From positions 1 through 11,874 of the forward strand of contig JABXKY010000140.1 in NCBI GenBank assembly GCA_013619005.1: DNA of 11,874 nt, read 5' to 3'. The stretch comes from Candidatus Bathyarchaeota archaeon (GTDB lineage Archaea > Thermoproteota > Bathyarchaeia > TCS64). Below the pieces are notes generated by a model, which had not been told where the DNA came from, searched no databases, and saw only the letters and a list, made by a program, of their open reading frames with translations. This document shows positions 1 through 5,657 of this stretch, in pieces (position 1 is the stretch's first letter; each line of letters starts with the position of its first letter). A program made the translations under genes and the position numbers.

Positions 1-601
1 CCAGAAGAGGTGGTCAAAGCTAGAGAAACTGGTTCCACAAGAATACCTTGTGAAGAGAATCATCACCGATAACCCAGCCGATGCCACCGAGTTCATGGAG
101 CAAGCCCTAGAGGAGGGCCACGAGGGGTTGATGGCCAAGCGCCTCGACAGCCCGTACAGACCAGGCAAGCGGGGCAAACTGTGGTACAAACTCAAGTCCG
201 TTGAGACCCTGGATGTCGTGGTGGTGGCGGCTGACTGGGGCTCGGGGAGGAGGCGTGGCTGGCTGAGCAACTACCACCTGGGTGTCTGGGACGGCGACGA
301 GTACCTGGTCATAGGTAAGACCTTCAAGGGTCTCACGGACGAGGAGTTCAGGTGGATGACGGAGCGCCTTCAATCACTCAGGGAGCGTGAGACGGGGCAC
401 ACCGTCCACGTCAGGCCTGGGCTGGTGGTGGAGGTGGCTTTCAACGAGATCCAGAAGAGCCCCCACTACAAGTCGGGTTACGCTCTGCGGTTCGCCAGGG
501 TCAAGCGCATCAGGACGGATAAGAGCGCCGATGAGGCTGATACGCACCAGCGTGTGCATGAGCTTTACGAGAAGCAGTTTGAGCACAAGGATCGGCTCTA
601 G
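1..601 (+). CDS. ATP-dependent DNA ligase, C-terminal part (5' end outside window)
   Basis: This is the end of an ATP-dependent DNA ligase, which seals nicks through an enzyme-AMP intermediate during replication and repair. The reading frame is open from base 2, so the N-terminal part, including the adenylated lysine motif, lies outside the window. Visible are nucleotidyltransferase motif IV (EGLMAKR, bases 122-142), motif V (WYKLK, 182-196) and then an OB-fold with the typical VVVAADWGSGRRRG opening and an IGKTFKGLTDEEF strand-turn. A motif VI-like basic segment (RFARVKRIRTDKS) lies near the C-terminus. The first in-frame GTG at 50 is internal and is not a true start, because homology-like sequence runs through it. 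The gene ends by overlapping the convergent membrane-protein gene by 4 bp. A T/C-rich stretch follows the stop at 602-618 and could help termination. I am confident of the family. Whether it is the replicative ligase or a LigD-like paralogue cannot be judged without the N-terminus. Confidence 0.93.
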   Translation, partial: QKRWSKLEKLVPQEYLVKRIITDNPADATEFMEQALEEGHEGLMAKRLDSPYRPGKRGKLWYKLKSVETLDVVVVAADWGSGRRRGWLSNYHLGVWDGDEYLVIGKTFKGLTDEEFRWMTERLQSLRERETGHTVHVRPGLVVEVAFNEIQKSPHYKSGYALRFARVKRIRTDKSADEADTHQRVHELYEKQFEHKDRL

Positions 602-1164
602 TCCTTTCCCCTTTTCCTTAGACCGGTGATTATCTTCTGGAAACCGGAGTCGCCGCTTATCGCTGTGCCCTCGGTCTTCGGTACGGTCCTCAACTCGATG
701 AGCTGGTAATGGGTTAGGAGTCCAAGCATGAGCACCAGGTCAACCATCACAGTCCACCAGCTCAGCGCGGTGAAGTAAAATGTGAACGTCTGTGTTATCT
801 GGATGCCCGCTGGCATCGTGACCCCAAGCGAGGCGAGCACGATGGATAAGATGGCAACGTAGTAGACCCAGACTATCCTGGTCTTCAGGGTCTCGGACTC
901 GTGCCTGAGCCTGTCGACGCCGTCTATCTTCTCCTGCCTTTTCTCCCCGAACCCAACGACCTCCATTGCCTCGGGGTCCAGCTCAATGATGCCCTTCATC
1001 TGTGAGACGAACCCCTCGTTCTCCGTCATCATCCTGTTCCTCTGGGTGCTCTGGAATGTCCTCAGCCTTGTATCAAACTCGTCGTCGAAGAGTAGCCACC
1101 ACATGGCGTAGTTGCCCCCTGACAGTAACAGCGTATTTAGGATGAGGATGTATGGCTCGGTCAA
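598..1164 (-). CDS. hypothetical three-helix membrane protein
   Basis: I do not recognise this 188-residue protein. It has a weak hydrophobic N-terminal segment (about residues 4-25, ending MWWLLF), a long charged region (26-96) that looks helical and soluble, then two clear membrane helices (about 97-117 and 130-151) and a basic tail ending RKRGKD. The frame opens with a TTG codon. The next in-frame ATG (residue 21) would remove the first hydrophobic segment. TTG is favoured because a TTTTTATA box on the minus strand lies about 30 bp before it and no Shine-Dalgarno sequence is visible, as in a leaderless archaeal transcript. The gene follows the M20 hydrolase gene on the same strand with a 55 bp gap and its own promoter, so it need not be co-transcribed. 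Its stop overlaps the ligase stop. No function is proposed. Confidence 0.72.
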   Translation of the reverse strand: MTEPYILILNTLLLSGGNYAMWWLLFDDEFDTRLRTFQSTQRNRMMTENEGFVSQMKGIIELDPEAMEVVGFGEKRQEKIDGVDRLRHESETLKTRIVWVYYVAILSIVLASLGVTMPAGIQITQTFTFYFTALSWWTVMVDLVLMLGLLTHYQLIELRTVPKTEGTAISGDSGFQKIITGLRKRGKD

Positions 1165-1190
1165 TCTATGGTGATATCTGGCGTACGGGC

Positions 1191-1198
1191 TATAAAAA
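1191..1198 (-). promoter_or_regulatory. TATA box for the membrane-protein gene
   Basis: The minus strand reads TTTTTATA, centred about 30 bp before the TTG start at 1164. This is the usual archaeal TATA-to-start-site distance, so the transcript is probably leaderless or nearly so. Confidence 0.5.
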
Positions 1199-1213
1199 TT
1201 AAAAGAAAAAGAG
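1197..1213 (-). terminator. T-rich archaeal terminator after the M20 hydrolase gene
   Basis: Immediately after the TAA stop at 1220-1222 the minus strand has a run of pyrimidines dominated by T (TCTTTTTCTTTTAATTTTT). Oligo-T tracts without a hairpin are the usual archaeal terminators. The tract overlaps the promoter of the next gene. Confidence 0.5.
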
Positions 1214-1219
1214 GGGTTT

Positions 1220-2647
1220 TTAGGCGTCCTTCAGCTGGTCCAGCGGGGGTTTCAGGTCCATGGGGATCGGTGGCTTGTAGACCCTACCGGCCAGCCTCTC
1301 TACCCACTCATCCTTGACCTTCTGGAGCAGATCGGGCTTGGTGAGCAGCTCCAACCCGGCGGATGCGTGGACTTTTGTGCTGAAGATAAGTCCCTTGTGG
1401 CCTATGCTCATACCGTTCTGGGCAGTGAACTGCCAGCTGTGACCGGGTGTGCCCAGCATGCAGCATGTTGTGCCGAACTCGATTGTGGGTGTCACCCAGC
1501 TTACGTCGCTGACGTCGGTGCTTCCGGCGCCGACCATTCCCGCCCTGTAGTCGTCCAGGATCCTGTCATCAAAGTTCACGTCCCTGAGCTTCTGCCAGTC
1601 AGGCCTGTTAGATTTCTGGAGGCTGTTCATCTTCTTGTCGATGTCGACGAATTCCCCCATCTTCGTGGCGAAGGCCTCGTCCTCCTCGGTGAACTTGGGT
1701 GCCCCGATGTCCCTCATCTTGTCCACTATCAGGCTTGCCAGCACCCCGTTGGGCAGCTTGTCGTAGCATCCCGTGAGGAACTCTACTTTGCTGGTGGTCC
1801 TGGCCATGAGGTTGGCCCCCTTGACGATGTCCATGATCCAGCCGTAGATCTCCTCAACCTGGGCCCTCTGCGGCGCTCTGTTGTAGTACCATGTCCTGGC
1901 GTATGCGGGTACCACGTTGGGCTGTCCTCCTGCCTCCTCGTGGATATAGTGGACACGGGCTTTCTCGATGACGTGCTCCCTCATGAAGTTGACGCCGTTG
2001 CTCATAAGCTCAACAGCGTCCAGGGCGCTGATGCCGTTCTCGGGGTCACCAGCGCTGTGTGCGGTTCTGCCGTAGAAGTGGACCTTGAAGCTGTTCATGG
2101 CGTTGCTTGAGCCGGTTCCAGCTGTGTTGGCGCTGCTCGGATGGTGGGCCAGCACGGCGTCGACGCCGTCAAATAGCCCATGCTTGACCATCCAGATCTT
2201 GCCTACCAGAGTCTCCTCTGCTGGGCAGCCGTAGACCTTGATGGTGCCTGGTATCTTGTGCTCCTCCATGGCTACCTTGAGGGCGATTCCGGCGGCGACC
2301 GCGCCCGCTCCGTAGATGTTGTGTCCGCAACCGTGTCCCGGCGCTCCCTCCTTCACAGGGTCCTTGTAGGGGACTGGTTTTTGGCTGATGCCAGCCAGGG
2401 CGTCCAGCTCGCCGAGGATGCCGATGGTGGGGCCTCCCTCTCCGTTGCTCCATGTGCCCATGAATGCCGTGGGCATCTCTGCTACGCCCCTGTCGACCTT
2501 GAAGCCTGCTTTCTCGGAGATGTTTGAAAGGTATTCAGCCGTCTTGAACTCAAGGAGACCGAGCTCGGCGAAGTCCCAGACCTTGTCGCTCCACTCGATT
2601 ATCTTCTTCTCGTTCTCGTCTATCCATTGATAAGCGGTATCTTTCAA
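1220..2647 (-). CDS. M20 family metallo-amidohydrolase, AbgB-like
   Basis: This is a 475-residue M20 metallopeptidase-family hydrolase, close in length and layout to AbgB (p-aminobenzoyl-glutamate hydrolase subunit B, about 480 residues). Metal-site motifs are visible: GELDAL (79-84), GHGCGHN (104-110), the catalytic/metal pair CPAEE (141-145), AHHP (167-170) and a late GHSWQ (402-406). The dimerisation domain starts around HFYGRTAHSAGDPENG (190-205). A serine/threonine-rich GAGSTDVSDVSW (373-384) is characteristic of AbgB-like proteins. The likely reaction is hydrolysis of an N-acyl amino-acid amide in the cytoplasm. p-Aminobenzoyl-glutamate is the namesake substrate, but many archaeal members are uncharacterised. 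No AbgA partner is seen. The start is TTG; no ATG or GTG occurs before residue 59, and starting there would cut into the fold. The gene lies 51 bp after the S-component gene, with a possible promoter of its own (TTTTAAAA, 2679-2686). Confidence 0.88.
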   Translation of the reverse strand: MKDTAYQWIDENEKKIIEWSDKVWDFAELGLLEFKTAEYLSNISEKAGFKVDRGVAEMPTAFMGTWSNGEGGPTIGILGELDALAGISQKPVPYKDPVKEGAPGHGCGHNIYGAGAVAAGIALKVAMEEHKIPGTIKVYGCPAEETLVGKIWMVKHGLFDGVDAVLAHHPSSANTAGTGSSNAMNSFKVHFYGRTAHSAGDPENGISALDAVELMSNGVNFMREHVIEKARVHYIHEEAGGQPNVVPAYARTWYYNRAPQRAQVEEIYGWIMDIVKGANLMARTTSKVEFLTGCYDKLPNGVLASLIVDKMRDIGAPKFTEEDEAFATKMGEFVDIDKKMNSLQKSNRPDWQKLRDVNFDDRILDDYRAGMVGAGSTDVSDVSWVTPTIEFGTTCCMLGTPGHSWQFTAQNGMSIGHKGLIFSTKVHASAGLELLTKPDLLQKVKDEWVERLAGRVYKPPIPMDLKPPLDQLKDA

Positions 2648-2678
2648 TTTGATCAGTAAAATGTACCGTCTATGAACG

Positions 2679-2686
2679 TTTTAAAA
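2679..2686 (-). promoter_or_regulatory. possible TATA box of the M20 hydrolase gene
   Basis: TTTTAAAA is centred about 35 bp before the TTG start at 2647. It would give a leader of roughly 8-10 nt without a clear Shine-Dalgarno sequence. It sits in a 51 bp gap, so read-through from the upstream gene is also possible. Confidence 0.4.
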
Positions 2687-2698
2687 CCATCCCCGGTG

Positions 2699-3259
2699 CT
2701 ACCCGTCGGACCAGTTAGGTAGCCTGGTCTTCACGGCGCCAAACAAGAAGTGTCCTAATCCTATGGTCACCAGTCCCTGGATGATGTTGAAGGCGGCGAT
2801 CAGGGGGAGTAAGCCAATGGTGGCATTCCAAGGGACGTGCCAGAAGTTTGGCAGTACGTACAGGTTGACAGCGGTCATGATCAGCACCCTTGAAGCGATT
2901 CCAAGTGCCCACGCGTGATAATTGGTACCAATACGGTCCTTGAAAAAGACGGATTCCCCCATATGTAACCCCAAGACTGTTGATAGCTCGGCGAAGAACT
3001 TCATCGATGCCGATATCCAGTTGCCGCTCCTCATGATGATGCCCAGTCCCGCAACGAGACTTGTTGTAATGGCGGGTGAGAACCCGTACATGAACAGGCT
3101 CATTACGATGGGTACCCCCGTGAAATCGAACTTGAGGTTGGGGTACCACGGGAAAGGGATCTTCAGGCCCGAGTACTTTAGGGTGTAATCAAACACGATT
3201 ACCAGGGCCGCCATTATCGCGGTTCCCGTGAGAACCGCTGTCCTGTTTTGCTTTCCCAT
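2699..3259 (-). CDS. ECF transporter S-component-like membrane protein, possibly for riboflavin
   Basis: This 186-residue membrane protein has about six hydrophobic segments (approximately 9-27, 46-60, 61-78, 86-104, 115-138, 148-178). The segment NLKFDFTGVPIVM (41-53), the following glycine/alanine-rich helix and RSGNWISASMKFF (77-89) match the pattern of S-components of energy-coupling-factor vitamin transporters, especially RibU-like ones. Such proteins bind the vitamin and need a separate EcfT/EcfA energising module, which is not in this window. The position 65 bp downstream of ribA on the same strand makes riboflavin or FMN the leading substrate guess. The frame can be extended to TTG 3271 or GTG 3268, but I chose ATG 3259: GGTGA lies 6 nt before it and pairs with the archaeal 16S rRNA end. 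The substrate is inference; the S-component fold is moderately supported. Confidence 0.72.
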   Translation of the reverse strand: MGKQNRTAVLTGTAIMAALVIVFDYTLKYSGLKIPFPWYPNLKFDFTGVPIVMSLFMYGFSPAITTSLVAGLGIIMRSGNWISASMKFFAELSTVLGLHMGESVFFKDRIGTNYHAWALGIASRVLIMTAVNLYVLPNFWHVPWNATIGLLPLIAAFNIIQGLVTIGLGHFLFGAVKTRLPNWSDG

Positions 3260-3263
3260 CGCA

Positions 3264-3268
3264 GTCAC
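3264..3268 (-). promoter_or_regulatory. Shine-Dalgarno site deciding the S-component start
   Basis: GGTGA on the minus strand lies 5-6 nt before ATG 3259. It makes that ATG a better start than the in-frame GTG or TTG at 3268 and 3271, which overlap the ribosome site itself. Confidence 0.5.
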
Positions 3269-3293
3269 CAACCTGTTATCAGTAATAGTTTGG

Positions 3294-3307
3294 AATAAAA
3301 AAATAAC
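3294..3307 (-). terminator. oligo-T tract between ribA and the S-component gene
   Basis: The minus strand reads GTTATTTTTTTATT 18-31 bp after the ribA stop. The seven-T run can terminate ribA transcription. Its AT-rich end also sits about 35-48 bp before the S-component start, so it may double as that gene's TATA element. Confidence 0.45.
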
Positions 3308-3324
3308 TACAATAGGGGATGTAA

Positions 3325-4020
3325 TCAGGCATCTGGGTCAAGGTCCAGCTGGTGTCCGAACCTCTTCTTCTTGGTCTCCATGTAATCCCTGTCATGCTCA
3401 TGGGTTGGCAGTTCCAGCGGAACCCTCTCAGCTATCTCAACTCCGAACGAGCTCAGTTGCTTCATCTTGTCTGGGTTGTTTGTCAGCAGCCTGACGCTTT
3501 TCACCCCCAGTTTCCTGAGCATGGCCGCCGAGACCTCGTAGTCCCTCTCATCGGGCTCAAATCCCAGGTGTAGGTTTGCATCATATGTGTCGTAGCCTGC
3601 GTCCTGAAGCTGGTATGCCTTTATCTTGTTGACCAAACCGATTCCCCTTCCCTCCTGCTGCATGTACAGGAGAACCGCCAGACCCTCCTCTTCTATCAGT
3701 GAAAGGGCCGTGTGGAGCTGTGGCCCGCAGTCGCACCGCATTGAGCCGAGGGCGTCCCCAGTGAGACAGCTGCTGTGAAGCCTGGTGAGGACCTTTTCTT
3801 CACCAAAGACATCACCTTTCACAACGGCTATGTGATCCCTGTGGTCCTTGTTGTTAGCGAACCCCAGAATTTTGAAGTCTCCGTACAGGCTGGGCAGGTC
3901 AGCGACTGCCACAAGGTTGATGCAAAGGTTCTTGGAGCAGTTTTCGCAGTCCCAGTGGAACCGGCAGGACTTGTATTCCTGAATGTCTGCCTCTCTTGTC
4001 TCATAGTATGACTCGGCCAA
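3325..4020 (-). CDS. ribA: GTP cyclohydrolase II (riboflavin biosynthesis), with an extra cysteine-rich N-terminus
   Basis: The enzyme opens GTP to 2,5-diamino-6-ribosylamino-pyrimidinone phosphate, formate and pyrophosphate, the first step to riboflavin. The zinc site is intact: C85 in LHSSCLTGD and C96/C98 in RCDCGPQL. The GTP/catalytic segment YMQQEGRGIGLVNKIKAY (119-136), ANLHLGF (148-154) and LLTNNPDKM (179-187) are all present. At 231 residues it is longer than the usual form of about 195-200. The added N-terminal 36 residues hold C19, C25, C28 and C33 plus H22. The start is TTG, with an in-frame TGA three codons upstream. A GTG at residue 37 (3910-3912) would give a standard-length enzyme without the cysteine cluster. 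There is no fused DHBP synthase domain (RibB). Many archaea use GTP cyclohydrolase III instead, so this bacterial-type enzyme may be a transferred gene. It heads a minus-strand run followed by the S-component gene. Confidence 0.94.
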   Translation of the reverse strand: MAESYYETREADIQEYKSCRFHWDCENCSKNLCINLVAVADLPSLYGDFKILGFANNKDHRDHIAVVKGDVFGEEKVLTRLHSSCLTGDALGSMRCDCGPQLHTALSLIEEEGLAVLLYMQQEGRGIGLVNKIKAYQLQDAGYDTYDANLHLGFEPDERDYEVSAAMLRKLGVKSVRLLTNNPDKMKQLSSFGVEIAERVPLELPTHEHDRDYMETKKKRFGHQLDLDPDA

Positions 4021-4050
4021 AATGTATCAAAAAAGAACCTGTTTGGCTCT

Positions 4051-4064
4051 GGATAACGTTTTCC
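4051..4064. promoter_or_regulatory. imperfect palindrome in the ribA / winged-helix divergent gap
   Basis: GGATAACGTTTTCC is a near-palindrome around AACGTT (two mismatched symmetric positions) in the 61 bp between the ribA start and the first possible start of the winged-helix gene. It could be an operator or part of the ribA promoter. No strong TATA box is visible for ribA. Confidence 0.25.
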
Positions 4065-4081
4065 TGTCATTGAATGGATAG

Positions 4082-4465
4082 GTGCCGCTGCCCAAAGCCT
4101 TTAAAAACATCAGACGTTGCATAATTGCAAGTGATGGATGTGCATCAACTCCAATATCTACCAGCGGAGTCGACGATCTCCGCAAACTGATTCTTCGTAC
4201 CCTTAATGATAACCAATTACTTGTCCTGAACTCTGTCGCAGATCAGGAGCAGAGTCTTACAAGCCTACTGAAGCGGCTGTCAGAGGAGTACGGAATCCCC
4301 TTATCCACGCTGAAACTGAACGCGCGTATACTTCGAGAGCTAAACCTCATTAGCTACGGGTCAATCCGTGACAAGAGGGCGGCCCAGCTTGAAAACCTGG
4401 GTAACTTTGTTGTCAAGCTTCTGATGGATGACCCATGGAGGGCGCTGGTTCAGTTCGCTGATTGA
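4082..4465 (+). CDS. winged-helix DNA-binding-like small protein (start uncertain)
   Basis: The reliable part is about residues 30-125: VDDLRKLILRTL, then ADQEQSLTSLLKRLSEEYGIPLS and TLKLNARILRELNLISYG followed by a basic turn and KRAAQLENLG. This layout, a helix-turn-helix whose recognition-like helix (STLKLNARILREL) is followed by a wing, suggests a transcription regulator of the archaeal wHTH type. No effector domain is present. The only ATG, GTG or TTG before residue 115 is GTG 4082. The 29 residues it adds look unlike the rest of the protein, and a good TATA-like CTTTAAAAACA lies inside them. That promoter would place the transcript start at about 4130, next to ATG 4134 in another frame, so a frameshift or non-standard start is possible. 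The gene is divergent from ribA and 70 bp upstream of the histidine kinase gene. The target is unknown. Confidence 0.62.
   Translation: MPLPKAFKNIRRCIIASDGCASTPISTSGVDDLRKLILRTLNDNQLLVLNSVADQEQSLTSLLKRLSEEYGIPLSTLKLNARILRELNLISYGSIRDKRAAQLENLGNFVVKLLMDDPWRALVQFAD
4099..4108 (+). promoter_or_regulatory. TATA-like element inside the called start of the winged-helix gene
   Basis: CTTTAAAAAC, preceded by CCCAAAGC, resembles an archaeal TATA box. A start site 25-27 bp later falls at about 4130, directly before GTG 4131 and ATG 4134. It suggests that the true translation start is downstream of GTG 4082. Confidence 0.4.
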
Positions 4466-4468
4466 GGT

Positions 4469-4480
4469 TATTTTGTTTAA
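4469..4480 (+). terminator. T-rich stretch after the winged-helix gene
   Basis: GTTATTTTGTTT begins 3 bp after the TGA stop. It resembles a weak archaeal oligo-T terminator. The rest of the 70 bp gap holds the kinase promoter. Confidence 0.3.
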
Positions 4481-4501
4481 AAACAGGCTAATCTACACCA
4501 T

Positions 4502-4512
4502 TCTTTTATTTT
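4502..4512 (+). promoter_or_regulatory. TATA box of the histidine kinase gene
   Basis: TCTTTTATTTT is centred about 29 bp before ATG 4536. No Shine-Dalgarno sequence precedes the ATG, so a leaderless transcript is likely. Confidence 0.5.
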
Positions 4513-4535
4513 CATGTTCTCAACATACTTAGATA

Positions 4536-5657
4536 ATGGACAAGTTGCCTGAGGAAGACACTCCCAGCACTCTAAGGGAGCTCATTTTGGAGACTCAACT
4601 GGAGTTATCCCCCTCAGGTATCACCGTAATTGATGTTAACGAGCGGATTGTCTTCTGGAACAAGAGGTTCCTTGAGATATGGGGCCTCACCGCTGATGAC
4701 CTTCGCAATTATGAGCGAGACGTCGTAATAGAGAAGGTAATAAGCAGGATTAAGAACGTGGACGAGTTCCAGAAAACCCTCTCCGACGCATACTCCGACC
4801 AAGAGTATCAGGGAACAGACCTAATCGAGCTCCTCGATGGTACCCACCTTGAACGTAAAACAGTCAGCCTGAATGACAAGGAAGGACGATATCACGGCAG
4901 GGTCTGGATTTTCACCGATATAACCCAGCAGAAGAGCCGCGAGGAGGAATACGAGAATTACGCGAGCCAGCTCCGGAGGATGGTCGCCAACAGGACTCAG
5001 GAATTGATAGAGGCCGAGAGGATGGCCGCGTCAGGGACGCTGGCTAGCGAGATCGCCCACGACCTGAAAAGTCCATTGCAGTCGATCCGCAACGCTGCCT
5101 TCATGATCAAACGTGCCCCTGAACGGATCGATGTGGGGCTAGAGATCATCGAGAAATCTGTGATGAGGTCCATAGATATGCTTGATGAGATGCGGTCTAG
5201 CACTAGGAAGGCTGAGCCTCACTTGGTAAGGACAAACCTCAATCAATTGATCAAGGACGCCCTTGATGAGCTTCCACGGCCAGACCATATCTCTGTCCAA
5301 TTGGAGATGGACGCTGTGGAGGACGCCTGGATTGATTCCACCCAGATCAGGCGCGTGCTTGATAACGTCCTGCTTAACGCGGTCGAGGCCATGCCCGATG
5401 GAGGGGTTATCTCGGTAACCAAACATTTTGTCGAGGGCAAGTTCATCATACAGATCAGCGACACCGGCATCGGTATACCGGCGGAGGTCCTGCCAAACCT
5501 TTTCGAGAGAAAGTTCTACACCACCAAGCCTCACGGTCTCGGGCTGGGGTTGTCCTATTGTAAGAGGACACTAGAGAGCCACGGTGGTAGCATAATGGTG
5601 GACTCAGTTCTCGGCAAGGGAACGATTTTCACCATCGAGATCCCGCTCATAGATTAG
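4536..5657 (+). CDS. soluble PAS-domain sensor histidine kinase
   Basis: This is a 373-residue cytoplasmic sensor kinase without membrane segments. An N-terminal PAS domain spans about 20-130 (GITVIDVNERIVFWNKRFLEIWG; C-terminal PAC part GRVWIFTDITQQK). A coiled coil follows (about 132-165), then the dimerisation/phosphoacceptor region with H175 in IAHDLKSPLQSIRNA. The catalytic ATPase domain shows the N box around N277/N281 (DNVLLNAVEAM), G1 DTGIGIP (309-315), an F-box-like LFERKFYTTK (322-331) and G2 GLGLGLS (334-340), so it should be active. The ligand of the PAS domain cannot be told. No response regulator is encoded nearby, so it is an orphan kinase. The preceding winged-helix protein has no receiver domain and need not be its partner. 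ATG 4536 fits the upstream TATA box. The stop overlaps the convergent acyl-CoA synthetase stop by 4 bp. Confidence 0.92.
   Translation: MDKLPEEDTPSTLRELILETQLELSPSGITVIDVNERIVFWNKRFLEIWGLTADDLRNYERDVVIEKVISRIKNVDEFQKTLSDAYSDQEYQGTDLIELLDGTHLERKTVSLNDKEGRYHGRVWIFTDITQQKSREEEYENYASQLRRMVANRTQELIEAERMAASGTLASEIAHDLKSPLQSIRNAAFMIKRAPERIDVGLEIIEKSVMRSIDMLDEMRSSTRKAEPHLVRTNLNQLIKDALDELPRPDHISVQLEMDAVEDAWIDSTQIRRVLDNVLLNAVEAMPDGGVISVTKHFVEGKFIIQISDTGIGIPAEVLPNLFERKFYTTKPHGLGLGLSYCKRTLESHGGSIMVDSVLGKGTIFTIEIPLID

Noticed and set aside
50..601. A complete 183-residue gene starting at GTG 50
   Set aside because: The frame is open to the window edge and the ligase-like sequence continues upstream, so it is a truncated view of a longer ligase.
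1367..2110. 247-codon open frame antisense to the M20 hydrolase gene
   Set aside because: The sense frame has clear family motifs; the antisense product shows no recognisable domain and arises from codon bias.
3260..3324. FMN riboswitch between ribA and the S-component gene
   Set aside because: Only 65 bp, AT-rich, with an oligo-T tract and a ribosome site; none of the conserved RFN element segments are visible.
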